Positions 8,348-17,593 are shown, counted from the stretch's first letter. The stretch is DNA of 64,000 nt from Dehalococcoidia bacterium (GCA_009692665.1 SHYT01000001.1:149378-213377); one strand, 5' to 3'. Numbers and translations: made by a program. The notes: generated from the letters alone by a model not told the origin.

Positions 8348-9238
8348 CTACGCCTCCCCAACACTTCGCTTTGCGGCGCGCAGCGTATTGGAAAGGAGCA
8401 TTGCGATGGTCATTGGGCCAACGCCGCCCGGAACTGGTGTAATTGCCTCAGCCTTGGCGGCGACGGGTTCGTAATCAACATCGCCTACAATCCGGTACCC
8501 ACGCTTGTCCGTGGGGTCATCCACACGGTTAATGCCAACATCGATAATCACCACACCAGGCTTGACCATATCGGCCTTGATGGCCCGTGGGCTACCCGCC
8601 GCAGCGATGATGATGTCAGCCTGCCGAGTAAATGACGCCAGGTCTTTTGTGCCGGTGTGGCAGACCGTGACCGTCGCGTTGGCTCCAGCCCGCTTCTGCA
8701 TCAACAGATTTGCAATTGGCTTTCCTACAATGTTGCTGCGCCCACACACCACCACGTGTTTGCCTGCTGGGTCATATCCATACCGGATCAGCAATTGCTG
8801 GATGCCTCCTGGCGTGCACGGCACAAAGGACGGCTCGCCCTCCATAAGATGCCCCATGCTCATGGGATGGAGGCCATCAACATCCTTTTCGGGGCTCAGG
8901 GCCAGTGTTACTTTACGTTCGCTGATCTGTTTGGGCAGCGGAAGCTGCACCAGGATGCCATGGAAGCGCGGATCATGATTGAGCCGCTCTATGATGCTCA
9001 GAAGCTCTGCCTCTGGGGTTTCTTTTGGGAGCTTGATAGTTTCTGTAAAGGCTCCGACTTCCTGACACGCGCGGCCTTTGCTACGCACGTATGTGGCGGA
9101 TGCCGGATCATCACCGACCAGAACAACTACGAGACCAGGCGTGACGTTCTTACGATCCTGAAGCTCCTTGATGCCGCGTGCTACTTCTGCGCGGATATCT
9201 TGAGCTACCTTGGCGCCATCGATAATTTTTGCCGCCAT
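8348..9238 (-). CDS. folD: Methylenetetrahydrofolate dehydrogenase/cyclohydrolase
   Basis: FolD interconverts 5,10-methylene-, 5,10-methenyl- and 10-formyl-tetrahydrofolate using NADP. The 296-residue length is normal. Conserved features include GDDPASATYVRSKGRACQEVG with the catalytic Lys near residue 55, GILVQLPLP, KDVDGLHP, PCTPGGI, the Rossmann part VVCGRSNIVGKP, and the C-terminal TPVPGGVGPMTIAMLL. It supplies one-carbon units for purines and formyl-Met. It is divergent from the reductase-acyltransferase gene, with 233 bases between them. Confidence 0.98.
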   Translation of the reverse strand: MAAKIIDGAKVAQDIRAEVARGIKELQDRKNVTPGLVVVLVGDDPASATYVRSKGRACQEVGAFTETIKLPKETPEAELLSIIERLNHDPRFHGILVQLPLPKQISERKVTLALSPEKDVDGLHPMSMGHLMEGEPSFVPCTPGGIQQLLIRYGYDPAGKHVVVCGRSNIVGKPIANLLMQKRAGANATVTVCHTGTKDLASFTRQADIIIAAAGSPRAIKADMVKPGVVIIDVGINRVDDPTDKRGYRIVGDVDYEPVAAKAEAITPVPGGVGPMTIAMLLSNTLRAAKRSVGEA

Positions 9239-9471
9239 TGAGCGCCTCCTTGCGACGCCATTTCAGCGGCATCATAGCACGGAGCCAGGCCAAGGACAAC
9301 CAGACTTGGAGCGCAGGAACAAGGCCACGGCCTTGACCTTTGGGTTTTGCTTTTGTTAGGATTCCTCTAGCAACCCAACCACCAGCAAACGCCATGCGGG
9401 CGCTGGTATTCTCAAGGTAGAAGGCGTCTCACCGAAACCGCAAACCCTCGTTCTCGTGTGCTCACTATCCA

Positions 9472-11907
9472 GTGTCGGCTGTTGTGGGAGAAATGGGACA
9501 CATCCACGAGTACTACACTGGCAAGACACTCCTGGTAACAGGGGCCACCGGCCTCGTCGGCAAAGTGTTGGTGGAGAAAGTATTGCACGACTTGCCCGAT
9601 GTTGAGCGCATCTACGTCCTTATCCGTCCCAAGAAACAACAGCACGGCTCTACGCTTTCCGCAGCCGACCGTTTCTCTCAGGAGATATTATCTACATCAG
9701 CATTTGATGGCCTGCGCGCCAAGTATAGTGAACAATTCAAGGCCTATGTCAGCCAAAAGGTCGTAGCAGTCGCGGGCGACTTGAGTCAAGAGCGGCTGGG
9801 CCTATCCGAACCGATGTATCGCCAACTTCAGCAGGAAGTCAACGTCGTTATCAACAGCGCCGCGCTTGTATCGTTTGATGCCCCCCTGGACCAAGCGCTG
9901 ACACTGAATGTGGTTGGCACCAAGCGCATACTTGAATTCACACGTGGCTGCACAAACGCCATCTATGCACACATCTCCACCTGCTACGTGAATGGAACAC
10001 GTGAAGGGCCTGTACCTGAAGAGCCATTCCATCCAACGTTCACCGTCGGCCATTTCAATAAGCGTCCCCAAACACCATACGACGTAGATGATGAACTCAT
10101 CGCGATTCAACGACAGGTCGAACGCCTGAAAAAAGACAATGCCGGGAAGAGCCCTGAGCAGCTTGAAAAGCGTTTGGTGAAAGAAGGCTTTCAGTGGGCC
10201 CAACGCCGCGGCTGGAATGACGTCTACACATTCACCAAGGCCATGGGGGAGCAGCTCATCGTCCGGTACCAGGGCGAGGTTCCAACATTGGTGCTACGCC
10301 CGTCCATCATTGAGAGTTCTATGCAGACCCCTCAGCCAGGCTGGTTGGACGGATTTCGCATGCTGGACCCGCTTATCGTAGCGTACGGTCGCGAGCGGTT
10401 GCCGGACTTCCCGGGGAATAAAGAGGGTATCCTTGACATCGTGCCGGTGGACATGGTGGTAAACGCGCTGCTGGCTGCCATTCCCTGGTCGCACCACCGC
10501 GGCGGTCTCCAGATATGCCATGTGGCCAGCGGAATGGAAAACCCTCTGATGCTTCCACGGTTTGCGAGGCTGGTGCAGGAGCACTTCCGAAAGGTACCGC
10601 TTAACGCGCGTTCCAATCGGCCGCAAAATCTGCCGGATATGACCTTCCCAAGCACACCGGCATTCCTCAGAAAGCTCTACCTGCACCAGCGGCTACCTTT
10701 GCGCTTGAGCATCTTCATGGCTAAGCTGAATCCCAATACGGACAAACGCCGCAGAGCGCTCCGTGTGGCGGAATCGAAGCAGTCCGCGCTGGACCGCTTG
10801 GGGCTGTACGCCCGGCTCTACGGCCCGTACGCTGAAGTCCGGTGCCAATATCTGACGCACCACATGAGGGAAGTGTGGGACTCGCTTTCACCGGCGGAGC
10901 GGGAACAGTTCAACTTCGACGTCCGCACCATCGATTGGGCGCGCTACATCCAGGACATCCATATTGGCGGCATCCGCCGGTTCCTATTGAACCTGTCTAC
11001 ATCGCTTCCCACAGAGCCGCCAGTACGCACCGTTGTCCAAGAGATAGAAGCATCATCAGATACTATCCTGCAAGGCGCCAACAGCAGCTCCCCCGGAGCC
11101 AGCATGAATGGCCCCAGCTACGCCGGCGCTGACAAAGCCGCCGGTCAACCTCGCGGGGGACAAGCGTCTGCCGTGGCCGTGCGGAGGGCAACGTCGCTCA
11201 TCATGCCCGCCCCACAAGCTGAGGTGAAACGCTGGCTCCGCTCCTCTCCACTGGCAAAAGTGAGCCAGGCTGCTTGGCGCATGTGGCTGGACATCTTCTA
11301 TCACGCCTATCTCGGGTTTAGTGTGGATGGTCTTGAGCACGTACCTTCCAAAGGCCCGTTGGTGGTCGTTTCCAACCACAGCAGCCACCTGGACTCCGGA
11401 GCGCTCATCGTGGCGCTCAAGAGGCGCAACCACGACCTGCACCCCATGGCTGCCAGGGATTACTTTTTCAATACTCCGTTCCGCCGGTGGGCGTCCCGCG
11501 TCCTGCTCAACGCTGCGCCTTTCGATAGAGAGCGGCACGTCGGAGAAAGCCTGGCACTAGCCCTCGGCATCCTGAACCACGGGCACTCAGTCATCTTTTT
11601 TCCTGAAGGCTCACGCAGCACCAGCGGCGTTGTCCAGCCGTTCAAGCGCGGCATTGGGCTCTTGGCAGTCGAGTCCGGTGTGCCTGTGCTTCCAGCCTAC
11701 ATCTCTGGCACCTATCAATCACTGCCAAAAGGCAAGGGCTGGCCCGCACGTCATCACGTACATGTCCGCTTCGGTCCGCCCATCATCGCCACAACTGCTA
11801 GTAATTCCGATGAAAGCCCCACCGACCTCGTCCGGCGGCTCACCGCCGACGTGCAGCGCGCCGTGGAAGCCCTTGCCGCCCATGTTCCTTCGAGACCCCA
11901 TCGGTGA
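9472..11907 (+). CDS. Fatty acyl reductase fused to PlsC-type acyltransferase
   Basis: An 811-residue fusion. Residues 15-370 are an extended short-chain reductase of the fatty acyl-CoA reductase type: GATGLVG at 24-30 binds NAD(P), and Y252xxxK256 is the catalytic pair. Residues 395-520 match the C-terminal FAR domain (FNFDVRTIDW..YIQDIHI). After a Ser/Gly/Ala-rich linker (about 540-600) comes a lysophosphatidate-type acyltransferase with NHSSHLD (H636, D641) and FPEGSRS at 710-716. It should turn acyl-CoA into a fatty alcohol or aldehyde and also esterify a glycerol or alcohol acceptor, pointing to ether-lipid or wax-ester synthesis (inference). GTG 9472 is used; ATG 9493 is equally possible. 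Its stop overlaps the next start. Confidence 0.9.
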   Translation: MSAVVGEMGHIHEYYTGKTLLVTGATGLVGKVLVEKVLHDLPDVERIYVLIRPKKQQHGSTLSAADRFSQEILSTSAFDGLRAKYSEQFKAYVSQKVVAVAGDLSQERLGLSEPMYRQLQQEVNVVINSAALVSFDAPLDQALTLNVVGTKRILEFTRGCTNAIYAHISTCYVNGTREGPVPEEPFHPTFTVGHFNKRPQTPYDVDDELIAIQRQVERLKKDNAGKSPEQLEKRLVKEGFQWAQRRGWNDVYTFTKAMGEQLIVRYQGEVPTLVLRPSIIESSMQTPQPGWLDGFRMLDPLIVAYGRERLPDFPGNKEGILDIVPVDMVVNALLAAIPWSHHRGGLQICHVASGMENPLMLPRFARLVQEHFRKVPLNARSNRPQNLPDMTFPSTPAFLRKLYLHQRLPLRLSIFMAKLNPNTDKRRRALRVAESKQSALDRLGLYARLYGPYAEVRCQYLTHHMREVWDSLSPAEREQFNFDVRTIDWARYIQDIHIGGIRRFLLNLSTSLPTEPPVRTVVQEIEASSDTILQGANSSSPGASMNGPSYAGADKAAGQPRGGQASAVAVRRATSLIMPAPQAEVKRWLRSSPLAKVSQAAWRMWLDIFYHAYLGFSVDGLEHVPSKGPLVVVSNHSSHLDSGALIVALKRRNHDLHPMAARDYFFNTPFRRWASRVLLNAAPFDRERHVGESLALALGILNHGHSVIFFPEGSRSTSGVVQPFKRGIGLLAVESGVPVLPAYISGTYQSLPKGKGWPARHHVHVRFGPPIIATTASNSDESPTDLVRRLTADVQRAVEALAAHVPSRPHR

Positions 11908-12584
11908 CGTCAAAATCACCCCGCCCGGCAGCCTTCTTCGATGTTGACGGCACCCTAGCCTCGTCAAATATTGTACTGGTCTTCCTCTCGCTCCAGCGGT
12001 CCCGGCTCAAAGGTTTTCGATGGTGGCTGTGGGCGCTACTTCTGTTGCTCAAGGCACCCTTCTACGGTGTTCAAGACATCATCGACCGAAAGGCGTTCAA
12101 CCGCTCGTTCAGCCGCAGCTATAAGGGCATCACAATGCAAGAAGTGAAAGTCTGGTGCAATGGGCCTGGCAAACGCTTCTGGGAGCGCAGTCTCTACCCC
12201 CAGGCAGAAGCTGAGGTGCGCCGGCTTAAATCTGAGGGTTTCCCTGTAGTCATTCTCAGCGGGGGCTTGCTTCCATTTCTGCAGCCGCTCGCTGACCACC
12301 TGGGCGTGGACGCATTGTATGCCTCGCAACCGGAAGTTGTGGACGGCGTAATGACTGGGAAGCTCATTGGTAGGCCCGTAGTGGACGAGGAGAAGGGCGT
12401 CGCAATCCGGCAGGCTGCTCAGACGCTCACTATTGACCTCACTCGGTCCTATGCCTACGCCAATAGTTACGGCGACCGCTTTTTCTTCGAGGCAGCGGGC
12501 TATCCCGTGACAGTAAATCCGAGCCGCCGACTCACTAAGCTTGCGGCGCAACACGGGTGGCCGACCCTCAGGTGGCGCAGGTAG
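11904..12584 (+). CDS. HAD-IB family phosphatase
   Basis: This 226-residue protein begins in a GTGA overlap with the acyltransferase fusion, so it is translationally coupled. It has the HAD nucleophile motif FFDVDGTLASSN (residues 11-22), motif II (LSGG near residue 113) and motif III/IV (NSYGDRFFFEAAG). The subfamily IB members of this type are often found next to or fused with PlsC acyltransferases. The likely role is removing phosphate from a lipid intermediate such as phosphatidate or an acyl-glycerol phosphate made by the upstream protein. A hydrophobic stretch at about 38-55 may attach it to the membrane. Confidence 0.88.
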   Translation: MTSKSPRPAAFFDVDGTLASSNIVLVFLSLQRSRLKGFRWWLWALLLLLKAPFYGVQDIIDRKAFNRSFSRSYKGITMQEVKVWCNGPGKRFWERSLYPQAEAEVRRLKSEGFPVVILSGGLLPFLQPLADHLGVDALYASQPEVVDGVMTGKLIGRPVVDEEKGVAIRQAAQTLTIDLTRSYAYANSYGDRFFFEAAGYPVTVNPSRRLTKLAAQHGWPTLRWRR

Positions 12585-12661
12585 CCGCATTGCCTTAGCA
12601 TGAGTAGCTGTGTCTAAAGAACTTCGGTAGCTGGACTGCCGCGGTCAGTGAGGAGCGGGAT

Positions 12662-13465
12662 ATGAGCAAATTCGTACAAGCGTTAGAACGTCTTAACAAG
12701 GAAGGCGGCGGCGGAACCTCTCTTGGGTTTGGGTTCACTCGCGTCGCTGGGAAAGCTGCAAAGCCGTCTGTCATGATGCTGCTGGCTGTCTCCTCACAAA
12801 GCGAACAAGCCGCCGCCGCAAGCAAGCTGGCTGATGGTTTCTTGCTTCGCCCTGCTGGCCGTAGCCACTCGGAGGCGGCCGCGGCAAAGGCGTTCGGTGA
12901 GAATGAACAGACGCCTTGGGGCATTCAGATCAGCAAACTAAACCCTGAGCAAGCTGCCGCTCTCAAAAAACAGGGGTGTGATTTCCTCGCGCTTTCTTCC
13001 AACGCTGTTACGCTCGACGCACTTAAGGATAATGACCTAGGCCGCCTCCTCTTGGTATCTGCAAACAGCGACAAGGAGCAAGCCCACGTTTTTGCCGCAA
13101 TGCCAGTCGATGCGGTGGTTATCCCGGAGCCGCTGACGTCTCCGCTGACCTTGCAGCAACTGCTGGAGCTGGCAACGTTCCGGTCTTGGTCCACCAAGCC
13201 CGTGCTGGCGAGTCTGACCAACACACCCACACAGTGGGAGCTTGAGTGCCTGCGCGACATTGGACTGAGCGGCATTGCGCTGGTCATAGACCAGGCTGGC
13301 ATGGAGGGGCTGGAAAGCCTCTCCAAAGCTATCAAGGAACTCGGCCCAAGAAAGCCACCCAAGGTTGAGCGCTCCATGGCTCTAGTTCCTGCCCCGGCAA
13401 CGGCCCCAGCAGGTCGGCCAGGTCGGGAGCCGGAAAAGCCTGATGAGGATGACGACGACGATTAA
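12662..13465 (+). CDS. Conserved hypothetical, barrel-like, acidic tail
   Basis: A 267-residue soluble protein with alternating beta and alpha segments (SVMMLLAVSS, GCDFLALSSN, VDAVVIPEPL, KPVLASLTN, GLSGIALVIDQ) that suggest a TIM-barrel-like fold. The tail is low-complexity, Pro/Ala-rich and ends in five Asp. I do not recognise a family or catalytic residues. It starts at ATG 12662 with GAGGAGCGGGAT upstream, 77 bases after the phosphatase, and could belong to the same transcript. Confidence 0.75.
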   Translation: MSKFVQALERLNKEGGGGTSLGFGFTRVAGKAAKPSVMMLLAVSSQSEQAAAASKLADGFLLRPAGRSHSEAAAAKAFGENEQTPWGIQISKLNPEQAAALKKQGCDFLALSSNAVTLDALKDNDLGRLLLVSANSDKEQAHVFAAMPVDAVVIPEPLTSPLTLQQLLELATFRSWSTKPVLASLTNTPTQWELECLRDIGLSGIALVIDQAGMEGLESLSKAIKELGPRKPPKVERSMALVPAPATAPAGRPGREPEKPDEDDDDD

Positions 13466-13565
13466 CCAATCGTCTTATCCCTAGCATGCTTTGCAGTCAC
13501 TCATCCATTTATAAACTGGGTGAGGCTTGCGGCCATAAACACTTGATTGAGGATCAATTCACTCA

Positions 13566-14261
13566 ATGATCTTAAGGTATCTGTTCTCGGACCTGAGCCT
13601 TGAAGCGATCATCCACATCGTCATCCTCACCATCATCGCCTTGCTAGTCGCCATTACCATACATGAGTTCAGCCACGCATTTCTGGCGACGCGCTTTAAT
13701 GACCCCACGCCCGGCAGAGCAGGCCGGCTTTCCCTCAATCCAATGGCTCATCTTGATCCCATGGGCGCACTCATGATGCTCTTAGCCGGATTCGGCTGGG
13801 CCAAGCCGGTACCCGTCAATCCTATGTACTTTGGGCGTAACATGCTGCAGAAGTCGGCACTTGTCGCAGCCGCGGGGCCACTCTCAAACTTCACCATCGC
13901 CGCAGTGTGTGCGATTCCCTTCCGGTTTGGTCTGCTTGTTTGGCCCTCCGACACGCGCGCATTCATGAATGGCGGACTTGAAACCCTGGCATTTCTCTTG
14001 CTATTGATGATTACCTACAACCTCATTCTTGGCGTCTTCAACCTTATCCCGCTCGCGCCGCTGGACGGCTCCAAAGTGCTCCCCGCGTTCCTGCCGCGCC
14101 CAGCCGCAGAAGCCTTTTATAGGCTGGAGCCGTGGGGGCCAGGCATTCTGATGATTATCATAGTGCTCGGTCTGTTCACCTCGTTTAATATTTTAGGAAC
14201 GTTCATTGGGCCAGTTGTAAATGTCCTGAGTGGACTTCTTGTGGGAGAGCGGATTTTCTAA
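13566..14261 (+). CDS. Site-2 protease family membrane metalloprotease (M50)
   Basis: A 231-residue membrane protein with HEFSH at residues 33-37 in the first hydrophobic segment and the second zinc-ligand region LAPLDGSKVL (D167). The blocks GRLSLNPMAHLDPMG and GWAKPVPVNP are typical of the short, PDZ-less site-2 protease group. Such enzymes cleave membrane-anchored substrates within the bilayer; the target here is unknown. Four to five further hydrophobic segments are visible. Confidence 0.93.
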   Translation: MILRYLFSDLSLEAIIHIVILTIIALLVAITIHEFSHAFLATRFNDPTPGRAGRLSLNPMAHLDPMGALMMLLAGFGWAKPVPVNPMYFGRNMLQKSALVAAAGPLSNFTIAAVCAIPFRFGLLVWPSDTRAFMNGGLETLAFLLLLMITYNLILGVFNLIPLAPLDGSKVLPAFLPRPAAEAFYRLEPWGPGILMIIIVLGLFTSFNILGTFIGPVVNVLSGLLVGERIF

Positions 14262-14359
14262 CTGGTCCCAATGTTTTCAGCCTCACAAGCTCGCTCCCGC
14301 AAAATGTACTGTGCTATCATTGCGGTAGCGGCCTAATCATCGGCTCGTAGGGGGCAGTC

Positions 14360-15370
14360 ATGGAGCGCATCACAATCGTCGGGATGGGCCTTATCGGCAC
14401 TTCTCTTGGCATGGCGCTCAAAAATGGTGGGACGAGAGCGCAAATCGTTGGCTTCGATATTGAGCGAGGCGTCGCCAGCAAAGCAAAGAAGCGCGGCGGG
14501 TTAGACATCGTAGCCTCCAACCTGGAAGAGGCTGTTGAAGGCGCCAGGCTGGTTGTGCTGGCCACTCCCATCCCTGTCATGAAGGAACTGCTCTCGTTCC
14601 TCAGCACACGCCTTGCCGATGGATGCGTAGTCACCGATGTGGGCGGCACAAAAGCCAATGTCATTCAGTGGGCGGACGAACTTCTGCCCTCGAATGTCAA
14701 CTTTGTTGGCGGCCACCCAATGGCCGGGAGCGAGCGTTCCGGCCCGGAAGCCGGCAGTGAGGCACTTTTCAGAGGCGTCCTATACCCTATTTGTCCTTCC
14801 ACAAAAGCCCATCCGGACGCAACCAAGACCGTAGCAGACATGGTTGAAGCCATTGGCGCAAAGCCATATTTCATGGATCCCTATGAGCATGACACCTATG
14901 TTGCGGGTGTCAGCCATCTACCCTTTCTGCTCTCGGTCTCCCTGGTAGCCACCACATCCAAAAGCCCCTCTTGGCGCGAGATGCATAAGGTGGCAGCCAG
15001 CGGCTATCGCGATATTTCACGGCTCGCGTCCGGCGACCCGCTTATGCACTTGGGCGTCTGTGAGACCAACCGGGACAACATCGTCCACTGGCTGGACGAG
15101 TGCATCAAACAACTCTATGAGACCCGCAACATGATCAAGTCCGGCGAGATGGCCAAGGTGCATCAGTTGCTTGTAAATGCGCAGGACGCGCGGGCCCGCT
15201 GGGTTGCTGGCGTAGAGCCTGGGGCAGCACCAATGGTGGAAGTCAGTGCTAAAGATGTGATGAATAACATGTTCGTTGGGAATTACGTGGGGAAGAAAGT
15301 GGGCTCCCTCCGGTCTGACCAGCAAGATCAGACACATAGCCAGCAGAAAACGAAAGACCAGAAGCGGTAA
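14360..15370 (+). CDS. tyrA: Prephenate dehydrogenase
   Basis: This enzyme oxidatively decarboxylates prephenate to 4-hydroxyphenylpyruvate for tyrosine. The N-terminal Rossmann motif GMGLIGTSLG (residues 8-17), VLATPIPV, DVGGTKANV, the active-site block GGHPMAGSERSG and HDTYVAGVSHLPFLL are all present over 336 residues. The C-terminus is a charged tail (DQQDQTHSQQKTKDQKR) rather than an ACT domain, so no feedback domain is seen. Neighbouring gmk is 66 bases downstream on the same strand. Confidence 0.93.
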   Translation: MERITIVGMGLIGTSLGMALKNGGTRAQIVGFDIERGVASKAKKRGGLDIVASNLEEAVEGARLVVLATPIPVMKELLSFLSTRLADGCVVTDVGGTKANVIQWADELLPSNVNFVGGHPMAGSERSGPEAGSEALFRGVLYPICPSTKAHPDATKTVADMVEAIGAKPYFMDPYEHDTYVAGVSHLPFLLSVSLVATTSKSPSWREMHKVAASGYRDISRLASGDPLMHLGVCETNRDNIVHWLDECIKQLYETRNMIKSGEMAKVHQLLVNAQDARARWVAGVEPGAAPMVEVSAKDVMNNMFVGNYVGKKVGSLRSDQQDQTHSQQKTKDQKR

Positions 15371-15436
15371 TGCGTGCGCAACATGATGGGATCCGGCAGT
15401 TACCTGAGCTTGTGAAGGGCAATAGGTAGCTGCCGT

Positions 15437-16045
15437 ATGGTAACGGCCACCAGCCCAAATCCTCTCTTAGTAGTCGTCTCCGGACCCTCAGGAGTGGGCA
15501 AAGACGCGGTGTTGCTCCGTATGCGAGAGCTTGCCCGTCCCTACTACTTCATCGTCACCGCTACGACACGCCCCCCACGTCCTAACGAACGTGACGGCAT
15601 AGACTACTCCTTCCTAACGCAGTTGACATTTGACCATCTTATCCACAGTGGCGGATTGCTTGAATGGGCACGCGTCTACAACTATTGCTACGGCGTGCCA
15701 AAGGCCCAGGTAAGCACCGCGCTCAGCCAGGGGAAGCATGTGCTGGTGCGCACCGACATTCAAGGAGTTGCTTCTATCAAAAAGCTCGCGCCGGAAGCGG
15801 TCTTCGTGTTCTTAGCGCCGCCATCGCTGGAAGAACTTTCGCAACGGCTAAGAGCTCGCGCAGTGAATGACCCGGAGGACTTGAAGCTGCGGCTTGAGAT
15901 TGCACGGCAGGAGATGCAGGCGGCGGCAATGTTCGACTACGTAATCGTCAACCAGCCAGGTGAGCTTGACGAGAGTGTTAGCACACTAGACGCAATCATT
16001 CGCGCGGAGAGCCATCGAGCAAAGCCCCGGCATATCGCGCTCTAG
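15437..16045 (+). CDS. gmk: Guanylate kinase
   Basis: Guanylate kinase phosphorylates GMP to GDP. P-loop SGPSGVGKD (residues 15-23), TATTRPPRPNERDGIDY (GMP-binding), a GGLLEWARVYNYCYGVPK block and DIQGVASIKK are present, and 202 residues is normal. Its TAG stop shares the tetranucleotide CTAG with the stop of the convergent MarR gene. It is probably cotranscribed with tyrA. Confidence 0.95.
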   Translation: MVTATSPNPLLVVVSGPSGVGKDAVLLRMRELARPYYFIVTATTRPPRPNERDGIDYSFLTQLTFDHLIHSGGLLEWARVYNYCYGVPKAQVSTALSQGKHVLVRTDIQGVASIKKLAPEAVFVFLAPPSLEELSQRLRARAVNDPEDLKLRLEIARQEMQAAAMFDYVIVNQPGELDESVSTLDAIIRAESHRAKPRHIAL

Positions 16046-16566
16046 ACCCGGACAGCTCTCTTGGGCTCCGTAGTCCGCTCCACCCGTGGTGTCTGATCCA
16101 CCCAAGACTCGGCGTTCTCAGCCAGAAGAGATAGCCCCTTCACAAACGCCTTCCTTTCTTGCACGGAAAGCTGCCTAATGGTCCGCTCCACGACTTCTTT
16201 GCGGTGTGAGTAGACTTCCGCCGCTATTGCCTCCGCCTCCGGGGTCAGGCTTACGACCACCTGGCGGCGGTCGCTGGTAGACCGGTTACGTACTACGCGG
16301 CCACGGCTTTCCAACGCGGAAACACTCTCAGTTGCAGTTGAGCAAGAAATACCCAGACCGTAGGCAAGTTCGCTCATCGTCTGCGCGCCAGAATGAAAGA
16401 TATGCACAAGCACACGTACCTGACTTAATGAAAGCCCACCACCGGCGGGCCGACTGCCTTTTGGTGGGCCCGAGCGGATGAGCCAGCGACGCAGAACGGG
16501 CAAGGCTTCCAGCACCTGGGCCGCATGACTCAGTGTATCGTTGTCAGTTGCCGGTAAAGTAATCAT
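16042..16566 (-). CDS. MarR family transcriptional regulator
   Basis: A 174-residue winged-helix regulator. Helices 3-4 (SQVRVLVHIFHSGAQTMSELAYGLGISCSTATESVSALESRG, in parts) and the wing RNRSTSDRRQVVVSLTPEAEAIA are classic for MarR proteins. Its divergent or co-directional target is not obvious; the CADD-like gene upstream on the same strand is 157 bases away. The ligand cannot be inferred. Confidence 0.93.
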   Translation of the reverse strand: MITLPATDNDTLSHAAQVLEALPVLRRWLIRSGPPKGSRPAGGGLSLSQVRVLVHIFHSGAQTMSELAYGLGISCSTATESVSALESRGRVVRNRSTSDRRQVVVSLTPEAEAIAAEVYSHRKEVVERTIRQLSVQERKAFVKGLSLLAENAESWVDQTPRVERTTEPKRAVRV

Positions 16567-16722
16567 AAATTGAAGGTGCCTCCCGTTTCATTGTGGAAAC
16601 AAATAGTGGTTAAACGTCGATGTACTACTCTGTAGTTCTTGTATCCCGCATTAAAACACGAAAGGCGGACATTGCATATCTATCCCGCCTTTCGTACATT
16701 TTATTGGCAAGAATTGGCACTA

Positions 16723-17409
16723 TTATGCCAGAATAGCCGCTTTTTGCATCCGAATTCGCTGCACGCCATCAAGAAATCCCCAGAGTACGTCCAGGGAGCG
16801 GTCAAGCGCCTGCTCAATCTTTTGCTCCTGCTGGTTCGTCAGCTTTCCACTCGCAATGGCACGAGCCTCGCCCTCAGAGTGCTCAACGTCCAGACCGCTA
16901 TGTAGAGTGAAGAACTCCACAGCTTCAGGTGTGGTCAGTCCATAGAACTCACGCAAGCCCCGCTCCTTCTCTTCTGCGATGGCAGGCACCTGGTGCTCAT
17001 AGGCATACATTGCGGCAAGACCTTCTTGGTAAGAGCCCTTGCTGGTGATCTCTTTCAGCGTGTCTACCATGCGCTTTGTCTCCGGCAGCACCTCGGCGGA
17101 AAGGACATCTTCTTTGCTCATGCCCAGCGCGGCCGCAAACTGCAACCATAGGAACGCGTGGTTCCGCGGCCCATGCTCTTCGTCCCACAGGTTTTCAAGC
17201 ACGATCTGCCGGGTCTGCGCATCGCTGCAATGCGTGTGGATAGCACTCAGCATCACCGGGAAGTTTGACTCGAACTGGTAATACTGCGCGGCGTACACGC
17301 GCAGGTCATTAAGGCTCAGTTTGCCCGCCTGCCAGTCCTGATAGAACGGGTGCTTAAGCAAGCTCTTTCCCTGTATCCGGCCCTGAAGCCGCGCAATCAA
17401 ACCTGTCAT
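16723..17409 (-). CDS. CADD-like heme-oxygenase-fold diiron protein, candidate p-aminobenzoate synthase
   Basis: The 228-residue protein resembles chlamydial CADD (CT610) far more than TenA or PqqC. From what I remember of CADD, every key position aligns with a constant offset of four: metal ligands E77, H84, E138, H170, D174 and H177 (CADD E81, H88, E142, H174, D178, H181), the sacrificial Tyr at Y23 in HPFYQDW (CADD Y27) and K148 in AEEK (CADD K152). CADD makes p-aminobenzoate from its own tyrosine, feeding folate synthesis. The inference here is the same role, or another oxygen-dependent metal chemistry of the family. It lies divergent to a FAD oxidase gene. Confidence 0.85.
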   Translation of the reverse strand: MTGLIARLQGRIQGKSLLKHPFYQDWQAGKLSLNDLRVYAAQYYQFESNFPVMLSAIHTHCSDAQTRQIVLENLWDEEHGPRNHAFLWLQFAAALGMSKEDVLSAEVLPETKRMVDTLKEITSKGSYQEGLAAMYAYEHQVPAIAEEKERGLREFYGLTTPEAVEFFTLHSGLDVEHSEGEARAIASGKLTNQQEQKIEQALDRSLDVLWGFLDGVQRIRMQKAAILA

Positions 17410-17593
17410 GCTGCCCCCTCTGAAGTATTCGACCGGATTATAGCAAGTATTAGGGGAATACGGCTAAAAACGAACAGGTTTATCGCCACAACTATCTCGG
17501 AGGCAACTAGATCAACGTTTGCAGGCAGGATAGGACAATGCATAACTTTTGCGATAGGCTATCGGTGTTCGGCGTTCGAAATGGAGCAGCCCC

